Origin: Streptomyces sp. NBC_00247 | Lineage (GTDB): Bacteria > Actinomycetota > Actinomycetes > Streptomycetales > Streptomycetaceae | Assembly (NCBI RefSeq): GCF_036188265.1 | Contig: NZ_CP108093.1 | Location: forward strand, 4,112,001 to 4,176,000 | DNA: 64,000 bases | Direction: 5' to 3' | Made by a program: the position numbers and the translations under genes | The notes under the pieces: generated by a model | What the model saw: the letters and a program-made list of their open reading frames with translations, nothing else | Told to the model about the DNA's origin: nothing | The model's database searches: none | Shown: positions 1 through 9,050 of the stretch, piece by piece | Numbering within the stretch: the first letter of the stretch is position 1 | How the letters are laid out: every line of letters begins with the position of its first letter

Positions 1-752
1 GCCAGCCCGGCGAAGACCAGCTGGTAGGCAGCCTTGCCGGTGGCCGAGCTGACCATCGCCTTCTCGCCGTCCACCATGTACTGGGCGGACTTCTCGGCCG
101 AGGACAGGTCGATCGCCGAGGTGACGTCGCCGCCGATGACGTCGGCGACCACGTACCTCGCGCCTGCGGGCACCGTGTCCGGGGCGGAGGTGCGCTCGCC
201 GGCGGTGCGCAGGTCGAAGTCGACCTTGATGCCGAGACGGTTCAGCTTGGCGACGTCGGAGGTGGTGAGGGTGTTCAGCGCGCCGGAGCGGTAGACCTCG
301 CCCATCTTGACCCACTGGCCCGCGCTGGTGCGGTAGCCGCCCGCGTCACGGAAGTTGACGGCGCCCTGGAGCGCGATCTCGCGGTCCGCGAGGCGGAGCG
401 AACCACCCTGCGCCGGGACGAAGTCGAACCACTGGCGGTCGGCGGCCGGCAGGCCCTTGACGGTCACCGTGGCGTGGCTGCCGCCCTTGGCGACGACCTT
501 GCCGTTCGCCTTGATCGCGACCTGGCGGACGCCGGGGGCGGTCCAGGACAGGGTGTACGAACCGTTGTCGTTCGCCGTGACGGTCGCGGCGGTGAACGGT
601 ATCCGCCGGCTGTGCTCACGCGAGGCGGACGCCTTGCCCTGGTGGGCCGGAGCGTGGTGAGAGGTGGCCGAAGCGGCCGAGGCGCCGGCCCCGACGAGCA
701 GGGCGGCGGCGGCGACCGCCGCGGAGACCTTGGCGCGGTTCATGGTGTTCAT
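1..752 (-). CDS. secreted tyrosine-protein phosphatase-like protein, partial (C-terminus outside window)
   Basis: Reading the minus strand from an ATG at 752 gives an open frame that runs off the left edge (250 codons visible). It begins with a Sec signal peptide (MNRAKVSAAVAAAALLVGAG, then an Ala/Ser cleavage zone around residue 30). A small beta-rich stretch follows. From about residue 130 comes the signature of the Y_phosphatase3 family (protein tyrosine/serine phosphatases): NFRDAGGYRT, VYRSGALNTLT and LGIKVDFDLRT. The catalytic HCxxxKDR loop would lie beyond the edge, so activity cannot be judged. A second possible start is nine bases inside (743). The likely role is extracellular dephosphorylation of proteins or small phosphoesters, inferred from family only. 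Confidence 0.8.
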   Translation of the reverse strand, partial: MNTMNRAKVSAAVAAAALLVGAGASAASATSHHAPAHQGKASASREHSRRIPFTAATVTANDNGSYTLSWTAPGVRQVAIKANGKVVAKGGSHATVTVKGLPAADRQWFDFVPAQGGSLRLADREIALQGAVNFRDAGGYRTSAGQWVKMGEVYRSGALNTLTTSDVAKLNRLGIKVDFDLRTAGERTSAPDTVPAGARYVVADVIGGDVTSAIDLSSAEKSAQYMVDGEKAMVSSATGKAAYQLVFAGL

Positions 753-1112
753 GGGGGTGAGCCTGCTTTTGCCGGACGAGCGAGGGGGAAACGCCAGATG
801 AATTGGCGACAAAGCTGAGCTGCACCTCTGGTCCGGTGTGCTGTCCGGTGCGCCGTCGGGGTACGGAGAACCGGAATGCAAGGTTCCGGCACCGTGCGGC
901 CCGGCGAGGGCCTGGAACCCGCGCTTCCCCTGCCAGGCACCGATGGCGAGTGGTTCCCCGTCAGCGCCTGGCAGAGCGACATCCCCGGGCCGACGGGACC
1001 GCCCGCCTCGGCGCTTCTGTCCGCGGGGCCGCTCGCCACGCCCTCGGGCTGAGCCGGAACCCCCCTGGCCGGTGGGGGCGGCTGCCGGGGCCGCCCCACA
1101 CCGCCGGGTCCG
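753..1112. other. intergenic region, no gene supported
   Basis: This 360-base stretch lies between the 5' end of the phosphatase gene and the 3' end of the PdxH-like gene, both on the minus strand, so it should hold the phosphatase promoter. I see no convincing coding frame, hairpin or consensus promoter in it. Confidence 0.5.
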
Positions 1113-1799
1113 TCACGGCCAGAGCAGCTCCCGCACCCACCCCGTTCCCCGGCGGCGGTAGCGGAGCCGTACGTGGCGGCGGCGGGGGTCGCCCTGGAAG
1201 AACTCGACTTCCTGGGGCTGGACGACGTACCGCTGCCAGCTCGCCACCTCCGCGTCCGGCTCTTCCCGCGCCCGACGCCACGCCGCGTCCGACGCACGGG
1301 CCAGCTCCCCGGCATCCGCCAGCACCTCGCTCTGGCGGCCGACCAGACCCGAGGCGAGCGCGCCGGTGGAGCGGGCGTGCAGATCGGCCCGGCTCTCCTC
1401 GGCCGGCCCGAGGGCGACCGGGCCGCGTACCCGTACCGACCGGCCCTGCACCGGCCAGTAGAAGTCGAGCGCCGCGTGCGGGTGGGCGGCGAGCTGGTGG
1501 CCCTTGACGCTGGTGGAGTGGGTCGCGAATCGCCAGCCGCGCTCGTCCGCGTCGTGCAGCATCAGCGTGCGGACGTCGGGCCGGCCGTACGCGTCGACGG
1601 TCGCCAGCGCCATGGTGTGCGGCTCGGGCTGCCCGGCGGCCACGGCCTCGGCGAACCACGCGTGGAAGAGGGGGACGGGCGCGTCGGGCGCGGTCGCCGG
1701 GTCGAAGCCGGGCAGCTCGGTGTCCCACACGCGCTGGGCGTGCAGCAGACGGAGAAAGGCCGTGTGCGCGTCGGTACGGGACGCGTCGTCATCGCTCAT
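1113..1799 (-). CDS. pyridoxamine 5'-phosphate oxidase family protein (PdxH-like)
   Basis: A 228-residue FMN-binding split-barrel protein. Family features seen in order: a substrate/FMN segment with MALATVDAYGRPDVRTLML near residue 65, FATHSTSVKGHQLAAHP, the FMN-contacting FYWPVQGRSVRVRGPV, and a C-terminal PNPOx dimerisation tail (PQEVEFFQGDPRRRHVRLRY). Length matches PdxH (about 220), but the canonical C-terminal RLxP is replaced by RELLWP. It may therefore be a PdxH paralogue with another substrate rather than the PLP-forming enzyme. I chose the ATG at 1799; another in-frame ATG lies at 1808. A hairpin at 1856-1898 separates it from the upstream TetR gene. Confidence 0.8.
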   Translation of the reverse strand: MSDDDASRTDAHTAFLRLLHAQRVWDTELPGFDPATAPDAPVPLFHAWFAEAVAAGQPEPHTMALATVDAYGRPDVRTLMLHDADERGWRFATHSTSVKGHQLAAHPHAALDFYWPVQGRSVRVRGPVALGPAEESRADLHARSTGALASGLVGRQSEVLADAGELARASDAAWRRAREEPDAEVASWQRYVVQPQEVEFFQGDPRRRHVRLRYRRRGTGWVRELLWP

Positions 1800-1855
1800 G
1801 GCGCCCATTGCAGCAGGCGGGGGCGGTGGAGGGGGTGCGCGGCGTGTTCCGGATA

Positions 1856-1898
1856 CACCGACGGCGGGCCACAACGCGCGTGTGGCCCGCCGTCGGTG
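1856..1898 (-). terminator. hairpin terminator after the TetR gene
   Basis: Perfect 18-bp inverted repeat (arms 1856-1873 and 1881-1898) with a 7-base loop and no U-run, typical of high-GC actinomycetes. It lies between the TetR stop and the PdxH-like start, so it should end TetR transcription. Confidence 0.8.
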
Positions 1899-1968
1899 AG
1901 ACAGGATGCCGGGCGTCCGGGGTTGGCCGTGCACCGCCCGGTGAAGGGGGTCTATCCGTCGAGGGCGC

Positions 1969-2619
1969 CTACTTCGTGGGCTTCTTGCCGGTGACACCGA
2001 GGTGCACCAACAGGGCGAGATTGGGGCGGAGTTCGCCGACCTTGACGCCTGTCCCCGTGGTCAGGGCCTTCTGGTGCGAGGCGACGGCGGCCAGCATGGC
2101 GACGAGCGAACCCGCCACCGCGGCGGGGTTGACGTCCTTGTCGACCTTGCCCTTGCCCTGGAGCTCCTTCACCGCGTCCGTGAGGGAGTTGGTGAACGAA
2201 CTGAGGATCTTCACGCGGATCTTGTTGAACCGCTTGTCGCCCTCGGCCGAACCGAGATCGATCACGCGGAGAATCGCGTCGTTGCGCCGCCAGAAGTCGA
2301 GGAAACCGTCCACGAGTTCCTCGGAAGCCTGCCAGCCGGCCTTACCGACCCACGAGCGGCCGGAGGCGAGTTCGTTCAGCCCGGTGCCCTCCTTGGCCAG
2401 TTCGTCGGCGACTTCGAGGACGGCGCCTTCCACATCCGGGAAGTACTGGTAGAAAGTCGCGGGTGAAGTCCCCGCCTTCCGTGCGACGTCGATGACTTTG
2501 ACGTCCCGGTACGGCGAGGAGCTGAGCATCTCGCTGAGGCAATCGAGCAGCTTCTGCCGCGTCGCCTGACCGCGTCGACCGGCCACGCGGCCGTCGACGG
2601 TGCGTACTTGTCCTGTCAT
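1969..2619 (-). CDS. TetR/AcrR family transcriptional regulator
   Basis: A 216-residue one-component repressor. The N-terminal helix-turn-helix is clear: RQKLLDCLSEMLSS, then VIDVARKAGTSPATFYQYFP at about residues 42-61. The rest is an all-helical ligand and dimerisation domain, with WVGKAGWQASEELVDGFLDF and AVKELQGKGKVDKDVNPAAV. The ligand is unknown. The start at 2619 is the first ATG in frame and has only a weak ribosome-binding site. It is followed by its own hairpin. From memory, a TetR gene also lies near afsK in S. coelicolor, so this may be part of the conserved neighbourhood. Confidence 0.88.
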   Translation of the reverse strand: MTGQVRTVDGRVAGRRGQATRQKLLDCLSEMLSSSPYRDVKVIDVARKAGTSPATFYQYFPDVEGAVLEVADELAKEGTGLNELASGRSWVGKAGWQASEELVDGFLDFWRRNDAILRVIDLGSAEGDKRFNKIRVKILSSFTNSLTDAVKELQGKGKVDKDVNPAAVAGSLVAMLAAVASHQKALTTGTGVKVGELRPNLALLVHLGVTGKKPTK

Positions 2620-2905
2620 GCCGTCAGCTTACCGACGGGTGAACGGAGCGCGATTCGGCCGAGTGCAAATGGGGAATTACCCAGCGCGCAGAGGGTGAGG
2701 GGTGGTATTTCGGCCATCTTTTGCGCGCGATCCGCAGGGCGGGACGGATACTTCTGGGGCCCTTGCGAAGCGGGTGTTCGCCCGAAGGCTCCGAGGCGGT
2801 CGGCTGGATCGGTAAGTGTTATCAACAGCCTGTGGAAAACTTCGGTGGACAACTTTCGCCCGTCACGGGGCGAGTCCGCCCGCAGACCGTTCCCGGGGAG
2901 GGGAA

Positions 2906-3193
2906 ATGACCGCCGTTCCCGCCCTGTCGCTCGATGCCCTGGCGGCCGTCCGCCGGGACCCGCAGGAGTCGGACCGGGCCTTCCCGGTCGAGCGGGTGCC
3001 CCAGGTGCTGCGGGGCATCGCCCTGGACGGGGTGGTCGCGGCTCCGGACGGCTGGTGCCTGGAGTACTGCCTGCGGGGGAGGGGCGGCGACCGGGTGAAC
3101 AAGGCGGCGACCGAAGCGCTGCCCTTCCTCGTGGCCCTCGCCGCCGATCCGGGGGTCCGCGTGCGCACGGAGCTGCTCGACCTGAACCCGTGA
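2906..3193 (+). CDS. small protein of unknown function (95 aa)
   Basis: The ATG at 2906 follows a strong purine-rich ribosome-binding site (ggggaggggaa). The 95-residue product begins MTAVPALSLDALAAVRR and contains CLEYCLRGRGGDRVNKAATE; I recognise no family. It has no signal peptide or membrane segment. The stop codon overlaps the GTG start of the next small gene, so the two are probably translated together. Codon use is G/C-rich in third positions, which supports real coding, but I can name no homologue. Confidence 0.6.
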   Translation: MTAVPALSLDALAAVRRDPQESDRAFPVERVPQVLRGIALDGVVAAPDGWCLEYCLRGRGGDRVNKAATEALPFLVALAADPGVRVRTELLDLNP

Positions 3194-3396
3194 TCCTCTC
3201 CTTCGCCGAAACCCTGCTGACCTGCCCGGCCCCCGGCGCGAGGCTCTGGGCCGCGTACGTCCTCGCGGTTCCGGGTGCCCGCTCGGAGCCGTACGCGGAT
3301 CTGCCGGCCCCGCTGGTCGACGACGAGGGGGAAGACGAACGCTACGAAGGCACCGTCGCCGGCCAGGCGCGCTGGGCCCCTGACCCGGATCGGTGA
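3190..3396 (+). CDS. small acidic protein of unknown function (68 aa), coupled to the preceding gene
   Basis: The GTG at 3190 overlaps the preceding stop as GTGA. The 68-residue product starts MILSFAETLLTCPAPGARLW and ends in an acidic tail containing DDEGEDERYEG. No family is recognised. The four-base overlap suggests translational coupling and perhaps a complex between the two small proteins. The case rests on overlap, codon composition and lack of a competing gene. Confidence 0.5.
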   Translation: MILSFAETLLTCPAPGARLWAAYVLAVPGARSEPYADLPAPLVDDEGEDERYEGTVAGQARWAPDPDR

Positions 3397-3532
3397 CCGC
3401 CGGCCTGCGGGCTCACCGGCGGGCGGGGGAGCGCGGGCGCCGTTACGTTGGCCGGGACAGGTGTCACGCACCCGTGACGCGCCCGGCCGCGCGGCAGGAC
3501 CGCGCGCTCCCGGCGAGGGAAGGACCCGGCCC

Positions 3533-4345
3533 ATGGCGGCATTCGCGCACTCCGTTCCCTGCTGGGTGGAGGTGCACCTCTCCGACCTCGAAGCGGGCAA
3601 GCGCTTCTACGGCGGGCTCTTCGGCTGGACCTTCCGCGCGGGGGACGGCATGCCCTTCGCCGACGCCTACAGCGAGGGCCGGCTCGTCGCCGCGCTCGCC
3701 GCCAAGACGGACGGCCGGATGCCCACCACCTGGGGCGTCCACTTCGCCACCGACGACATCCGGGCGACCGTCCACGCGATCCGCTCGGAGGGCGGTCAGA
3801 TCATCACCGACCCCGTCCGCGCGGGCCGCGCCGGAATCCTCGCGCAGGCCGTCGACCCCGACGGCGCCGCCTTCTGGCTGTGGCAGGCGGAGGAGCGGCC
3901 GGGCTTCGAGAAGCAGAACGAACCCGGTTCGTACTGCTGGACCGAGCTCTACACCCGGCGCCCCGACCGGGTGGACCCCTTCTACGCCCGCGTCTTCGGT
4001 TTCCGCAGCACCGACCTGGGCGCGGACGCGAGCGGGGACACCGGGGCGGCGAAGAGCGGCATCGACTTCCGCATGTGGTCCCCGCCCGGCGCCACCCCCG
4101 GCCCCGACACCGCGGTCGGCGGCCGGAGCGTCATCACCGACGCCTTCCCCGAGATGATGCCCAGCCACTTCCTGACGTACTTCGCCGTCGCCGACTGCGA
4201 CCGAACCGCCGAACGGGTCCGGGAACTGGGCGGCCGGGTCACCGCCGCGCCGTTCGACATCCCGTACGGGCGGATGGCAGCGTTCCAGGACGACCAGAGC
4301 GCCGCGTTCGCGGTGCTCCAGCCCGCCGAACCGACGCTGCCGTAG
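3533..4345 (+). CDS. VOC family protein with two glyoxalase-like domains
   Basis: A 270-residue protein made of two vicinal-oxygen-chelate repeats. Repeat one covers about residues 1-125 (PCWVEVHLSDLEAGKRFYGG through GAAFWLWQAEE). Repeat two covers 130-268 (SYCWTELYTRRPDRVDPFYA through FAVLQPAEP). It resembles actinobacterial Cfp30B/CFP32-type proteins often annotated as hydroxylase or glyoxalase; no substrate is established from sequence. The ATG at 3533 has a good ribosome-binding site (gagggaagga). It lies directly upstream of afsK on the same strand. In S. coelicolor the AfsK-binding inhibitor KbpA is, as I recall, encoded beside afsK; I cannot tell whether this protein is its counterpart. 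Confidence 0.85.
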   Translation: MAAFAHSVPCWVEVHLSDLEAGKRFYGGLFGWTFRAGDGMPFADAYSEGRLVAALAAKTDGRMPTTWGVHFATDDIRATVHAIRSEGGQIITDPVRAGRAGILAQAVDPDGAAFWLWQAEERPGFEKQNEPGSYCWTELYTRRPDRVDPFYARVFGFRSTDLGADASGDTGAAKSGIDFRMWSPPGATPGPDTAVGGRSVITDAFPEMMPSHFLTYFAVADCDRTAERVRELGGRVTAAPFDIPYGRMAAFQDDQSAAFAVLQPAEPTLP

Positions 4346-4905
4346 GCGGGATGCCGGGGCGCCGTCCTGGGCCGGACGGTCCGTGGGTTCGCGCCCTTGT
4401 CACCGCGACGCCCCGGCCGGCGTACGGGCGGGCAGCGCCGGCAATGGCGCGACGAGAATCGTCGCCCGGTCGCCGACCGCGCTGCCGGGTCACCTCCAGC
4501 GGTACTGACGGGCGATGACGTGAGCCCGCGCGAGCATCGCCCCGGGGGCGAGGGCGTGCACGGCAGGTCTGTGCGCGCCCCCGCTCGCGTTCCGGATGCG
4601 CCGGACATCCGTACAACACCGGCCCGCCCCGGCGCACTTCGTATCCGTCAGCGCGCCGCGCACTCCTGCCCTTCGCCCGTACGGCGGTTGTGCGGGCACG
4701 TTCCCATAGCAGCGAGCCCCGTCCTTCTGCCACCTACAGAGGCTGGTGACACCCCGATTCGCCCCCGGGTTCGCAACTGGGGGCCGCGCCAGGAAGAATC
4801 GGGGTGCGCACCGCCAGGTGGTGCCCGGTGGTGAGACGCCGCACGGGGCGGGAATTCGCGGGCAGGGTCGTGGGACCAAGGCCCGTACGGGGAGGTGGCA
4901 GGCAA
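4346..4905. other. intergenic region upstream of afsK
   Basis: These 560 bases between the VOC gene and afsK have no convincing coding frame. They probably contain the afsK promoter, since the distance is too long for an operon, but no promoter hexamers stand out. Confidence 0.5.
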
Positions 4906-7338
4906 GTGGAACAGCTGACGCAGCACGACCCGAGACGGATCGGCCCGTTCGAGGTGCTGGGACGGCTCGGAGCCGGCGGCATGGGGCTCGTCTATCTCGC
5001 ACGCTCGGCGTCGGGCAGACGGGTGGCGATCAAGACCGTCCGCACCGAGCTCGCCGAGGACCAGCTCTTCCGCGTCCGGTTCACCCGCGAGGTCGAAGCC
5101 GCCCGTGCGGTGAGCGGGTTCTACACCGCCGCCGTGGTCGACGCCGACCCGCGCGCCGCCGTGCCGTGGCTGGCCACCGCCTACGTGCCGGCCCCCTCGC
5201 TCGAAGAGATAGTGAACGAGTGCGGGCCCATGCCCACCCAGGCCGTCCGCTGGCTGGCCGCCGGTATCGCCGAGGCCCTCCAGTCCATCCACGGCGCCGG
5301 GCTCGTCCACCGCGACCTGAAGCCGTCCAACGTGCTCGTCGTGGAGGACGGCCCCCGGGTCATCGACTTCGGCATCGCGTCCGGAGTGTCCAACACCCGG
5401 CTGACCATGACGAACGTCGCCGTGGGCACCCCCGCCTACATGTCGCCCGAGCAGGCCCGCGACTCCCGCAGCGTCACCGGCGCGAGCGACGTCTTCTCGC
5501 TCGGCTCGACCCTCGTCTTCGCGGCCACCGGACACGCGCCCTTCCACGGCGCGAACCCGGTCGAGACCGTCTTCATGCTGCTGCGGGAAGGGCCCGACAC
5601 CGAAGGGCTACCGGACGAACTCCGCCCCCTGATCGAGTCCTGCATGCAGATGGACCCGACCCGCCGCCCCAGCCCCGCGGACCTCCAGGCGCAGCTCGCC
5701 CCGCACCTGTTCGCCTCGGGCAGCGACGACAGCGGCACCGCGTCCGCCTGGCTGCCCGGCCGGGCCACCGCGATGATCGAGCAGCGTCGCGGCGGCGGAC
5801 GGACCATGGCCCCCGCGCCCGCGCAGGTGGTGGCCCCGCCGCCGCCCCCGCGTCCGCCGCTCGGCGACTGGGAGACCAGCCGCATGCCCGAGACCGCCCC
5901 GGTGCCCCCGCCGTCCCACGCCAGGCCCGCGCCGCCCGTGGGCCCCGGCCCCTCCGTACCGGCACCCGCGGCGCCCGCGGCATCCTCGACGGACGGCGGC
6001 CCGGTCCGGCTGATCGGCGCGAAGGTCGCGATCGGGCCCGGCCCGCGCGCCGCCGAGATCCGGGGCGCCGCCGCCGCGCACCCGGCCGCCGCCACCGGCT
6101 GGGTCCGCCCGCCGGCCGGCCTGACCGGTGCGCTGCCCGCCCCGGTCACCGCGCCCGTACCCGCGCCGGCCACCGCCCCCGGGGCGGCGCCCGCCGCGCC
6201 GGACCGCTGGCGTCCCTGGCGGTTCCGCATGTCCAACGACGTCTGGGGCACCCCGGTCGTCGCCGGCGGTCTGCTCTACGTGACGTCCTTCGAGATCCAC
6301 GCGCTGGACATCGGCAACGGCCGGCGCCAGTTCAAGACGCGGGACGTGGCCTGGGCGATGGCCGTCGACGACGGGGCGATCCACGCCTCGGACGGCCCCT
6401 CCCTCTACGCGCTGGACGCCAGGGGCGGCACCGAACGGTGGCGGCGACGGACCGACGCCTGGGTCTACTCCCTCAAGGCCGACCGGGGCACCGTTCTCAC
6501 CGGGACCCGGGGCGGCGGCGTCCAGGCGTGGGACGCGGCGGGTGGCGAACCGCTCTGGGAGATCAACGGCGCCCAGACCGACTTCGAGACCGCGGAGGCC
6601 GGTCCGGCGCTCCACGAGGGGACCGCGTACGTCTGGAAGGACGCCCGGCTGCGTGCGCTCGACGCGCGTACCGGCTCCGAGCGCTGGTCGTACCCCATCG
6701 GTGACGCGGCCTCCTGCGGCGGTGTCCCGGTGCGGGTGACCCCCGCGCCGGACGGCAACGTGTACGTCGCCGCGGGTACCCGGGTACTGGCCGTGGACAA
6801 CGCCGCCGGTCACGTGCGCTGGCACTTCGAGGCGCCCGCCGTCTTCCTGTCGCCGCCCGCCTTCGCTCCGGGCCCGGCGGTGACCGGGGGCGGCGTGTAC
6901 CTCGCCGACTACCTCGGCACGGTCTACGCGCTCGACGCCGCGAACGGCAAGGACCGCTGGCGCATCGCCACGGAGGCCCGCCACTCCATCGAACCCGTAC
7001 TGGTCGCCGGCGGGAACGTGCACGTCGGCAGCGGCAGCGCGCTCTACACCCTCGACGCGGTGACCGGCACCCCGAAGTGGCGGTTCGCGGCCGGCGGTGA
7101 CGTGGTCGGCGGCCCCGTCGTCGCGGACGGACGGGTGCACTTCGGCTCCGCCGACCACGTCCTCTACACCCTGGACGCGGCGGGCGGCACCCTGCGCTGG
7201 AAGCTCGCCACCGGCGGCGAGATCACCGGCTCCCCGGTGGCCCGCGACGGGGTCGTCTACGCCTGCAGCAAGGACCGGTGCGTCTACGCGCTGGACGCGC
7301 TGAAGGGCACGGGGACGGGGAACAACCGGGCCCGGTAG
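4906..7338 (+). CDS. afsK: Ser/Thr protein kinase AfsK with C-terminal PQQ beta-propeller
   Basis: An 810-residue Hanks-type kinase. Kinase core at residues 14-275: glycine loop GRLGAGGMGLVY, Lys43 in VAIK, catalytic HRDLKPSN (Asp137), DFG-type VIDFGIA (Asp154), and an activation loop with Thr167 and Thr169 before GTPAYMSPE. A Pro/Ala-rich linker (about 320-450) follows, then PQQ-type repeats such as ALDARGGTERWR, VYALDAANGKDRWR and YALDALKG. I see no transmembrane helix, as in S. coelicolor AfsK (about 800 residues), which phosphorylates AfsR and influences antibiotic production and polar growth. The GTG at 4906 is preceded by ggagg ten bases upstream. The name is supported by the nearby afsS and afsR genes. 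Confidence 0.88.
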   Translation: MEQLTQHDPRRIGPFEVLGRLGAGGMGLVYLARSASGRRVAIKTVRTELAEDQLFRVRFTREVEAARAVSGFYTAAVVDADPRAAVPWLATAYVPAPSLEEIVNECGPMPTQAVRWLAAGIAEALQSIHGAGLVHRDLKPSNVLVVEDGPRVIDFGIASGVSNTRLTMTNVAVGTPAYMSPEQARDSRSVTGASDVFSLGSTLVFAATGHAPFHGANPVETVFMLLREGPDTEGLPDELRPLIESCMQMDPTRRPSPADLQAQLAPHLFASGSDDSGTASAWLPGRATAMIEQRRGGGRTMAPAPAQVVAPPPPPRPPLGDWETSRMPETAPVPPPSHARPAPPVGPGPSVPAPAAPAASSTDGGPVRLIGAKVAIGPGPRAAEIRGAAAAHPAAATGWVRPPAGLTGALPAPVTAPVPAPATAPGAAPAAPDRWRPWRFRMSNDVWGTPVVAGGLLYVTSFEIHALDIGNGRRQFKTRDVAWAMAVDDGAIHASDGPSLYALDARGGTERWRRRTDAWVYSLKADRGTVLTGTRGGGVQAWDAAGGEPLWEINGAQTDFETAEAGPALHEGTAYVWKDARLRALDARTGSERWSYPIGDAASCGGVPVRVTPAPDGNVYVAAGTRVLAVDNAAGHVRWHFEAPAVFLSPPAFAPGPAVTGGGVYLADYLGTVYALDAANGKDRWRIATEARHSIEPVLVAGGNVHVGSGSALYTLDAVTGTPKWRFAAGGDVVGGPVVADGRVHFGSADHVLYTLDAAGGTLRWKLATGGEITGSPVARDGVVYACSKDRCVYALDALKGTGTGNNRAR

Positions 7339-7409
7339 GCCGCAGGTCCGGCGGGTGGCGTGCCCGGCAGGCCCGGCTCGTCGGCGGAGCCACCGTGCGC
7401 AGCGCGGCC

Positions 7410-8018
7410 TCAGGGGCCGTCGTGCCGACGCGGGTCCTCCGGGCCGGTGTACGGATCCGGTTCCGGCTCGGGCAGCGGACTCGTGTGGGCGGACGGGCCC
7501 GGCTCCTGCGTGGGTGGCCAGGTGTCCGGGTGCTCGTAGCCCGGTGTGGGGTAGGGCGCGGTGCGCGGGTCGTGGTCCGGGGCGCTCCCGACCCGGTCCC
7601 GCCGACGCCGGCGCCCCGACATGACCAGGGACCCGATCAGCATCAGGAGGCCGCCGCCCAGGGCGAGCACCACCCCCCACTGGAGCCCGGAACCGTCCGG
7701 GTCCACCGTCAGGCTTCCCGTCGCCTGGCCCTGCCGGACCATCCACAGCACGGTGAAACCGAGCGTCAGCACCCCGGCGAGCGCCACCACCGGCCGCGAG
7801 CGGAGCACGACCCCGGCGAGGGTCAGCACCGCGGCGACCAGCAACGGCAGGAACAGGGAGACCATCACCCCCGACGAGGTGGTGGTGATGCCTTCGAAGA
7901 GGTCCCGGACGCGGTAGTAGCGCCCGGGGCGGCCGTCGTACCAGTCGCGGAAGGGGCTCAGGACGGCGGCCGCCGCTCCGGCGAGAGCGATCACGGAGCC
8001 GAGGACGTTGCGGATCAT
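7410..8018 (-). CDS. small membrane protein of unknown function
   Basis: A 202-residue protein with four predicted membrane helices: VLGSVIALAGAAAAVLSPF, a segment around MVSLFLPLLVAAVLTLAGVV, VVALAGVLTLGFTVLWMV, and WGVVLALGGGLLMLIGSLVM. A charged RRRRRD motif and a Pro/Glu-rich cytoplasmic tail end the protein. The ATG at 8018 has an ideal ribosome-binding site (AGGAGG, six bases away). It sits tail-to-tail with afsK, and a comparable gene lies between afsK and afsS in S. coelicolor, as I recall. Function unknown. Confidence 0.8.
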   Translation of the reverse strand: MIRNVLGSVIALAGAAAAVLSPFRDWYDGRPGRYYRVRDLFEGITTTSSGVMVSLFLPLLVAAVLTLAGVVLRSRPVVALAGVLTLGFTVLWMVRQGQATGSLTVDPDGSGLQWGVVLALGGGLLMLIGSLVMSGRRRRRDRVGSAPDHDPRTAPYPTPGYEHPDTWPPTQEPGPSAHTSPLPEPEPDPYTGPEDPRRHDGP

Positions 8019-8436
8019 CGTCAGCCTCCTGCGCGCATCGCGCGTACCTACCGACGGCGCACGCGGGTACACGTGCGTGACACTCTCGCGTTCGACGCTA
8101 CGCCCGCCCTCCGGCGCTCGCGACTCCGAAGCCGCGCCGCCACTTCCGGCCCGCCCGGCACATCGCTCCGGCCGCTCCGCACGTCACTGAGGCCGTTCCG
8201 CACGTCACTGAGCCCGCCCCGCAACACCACCGTGCGCACCCACCCCGTGTGTCACTTCCGGCCCGTTCTGCTCGTCATTTTCGGACCCGCCCCGCACACC
8301 ATGACCAATCCGTGACAGGGTCATGACCTGGCGGCGGGTCTTCGCCCCGATGCTGGTGCGGCAACGAGAACGCCCGGAAAGGCGCCGGGAGAAGACGCCG
8401 CGAAGAAGAAGACGAGACACGAGGGGGGCTGCATCC
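8019..8436. other. divergent intergenic region with 21-bp tandem duplication
   Basis: This 418-base region lies between two divergent genes and should hold both promoters. It carries two adjacent 21-bp copies (8170-8190 and 8191-8211) that differ at one base. No further structure is evident. Confidence 0.5.
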
Positions 8437-9018
8437 ATGGTGCGGCAACAGATGAAACTGGCGGCGGTCCTGGCGGTGGTGGTGCTCGCGCTCACCGGAT
8501 TCTCGACGTCCAGCCACGGTCACGGCCACAGCGGGTCGAGCCACGGCTCCGGCTCCGGCGGCGGGTGCTCCAACTCCCACAAGAGCAACGGCTACAACAG
8601 CGGCAGCACCACCGACGACTATGACGACGACGACTACGGCTCCGGCTCGTCCTCGGGCTCGACCTCGGACTCCACCACGGACTCGTTCACGGACGAACCG
8701 ACCCCCGACCCCACCGCCGTGCCCACCACCGACCCGGGCGTCCGCGTGCTCAAGTGCGCCCATCCGGCGGACGGTTCGAAGAAGGCGGTGGCCTCCTCGC
8801 AGGTGGAGCTCTCCCCGGTCGACTTCGGAATCGCCGAGGTCGACATCACGGTGACGTTCTCCGACTCCGCCACCAACACGCTCGACACGGCTCATCTGCG
8901 GGTCGAACTCGACGCCTCTGCATCGCGCGACCCCCAGAAGTTCACGGTGCCGATGACGGACCCGAGCAAGCTGGCCGAGGTCTACGACTGCAACGCCACC
9001 GCGGTGCTCGTCGGCTGA
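8437..9018 (+). CDS. secreted Ser/Gly/Asp-rich protein of unknown function
   Basis: A 193-residue exported protein. The N-terminus is a signal peptide (MVRQQMKLAAVLAVVVLALT). Residues about 25-95 are low complexity: SHGHGHSGSSHGSGSGGGC, then Asn/Ser- and Asp-rich (DDYDDDDYGSGSS) and Ser/Thr runs. The C-terminal 90 residues look folded (VELSPVDFGIAEVDITVTF) and contain two cysteines (VLKCAHP and VYDCNAT) that may form a disulphide. I chose the ATG at 8437 because it follows gaggggg and gives a clean signal peptide; the frame is open further upstream. No family is recognised. Confidence 0.72.
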   Translation: MVRQQMKLAAVLAVVVLALTGFSTSSHGHGHSGSSHGSGSGGGCSNSHKSNGYNSGSTTDDYDDDDYGSGSSSGSTSDSTTDSFTDEPTPDPTAVPTTDPGVRVLKCAHPADGSKKAVASSQVELSPVDFGIAEVDITVTFSDSATNTLDTAHLRVELDASASRDPQKFTVPMTDPSKLAEVYDCNATAVLVG

Positions 9019-9050
9019 CCCCAGGTCGACCGGCCGGGCGGAGCGCACGG

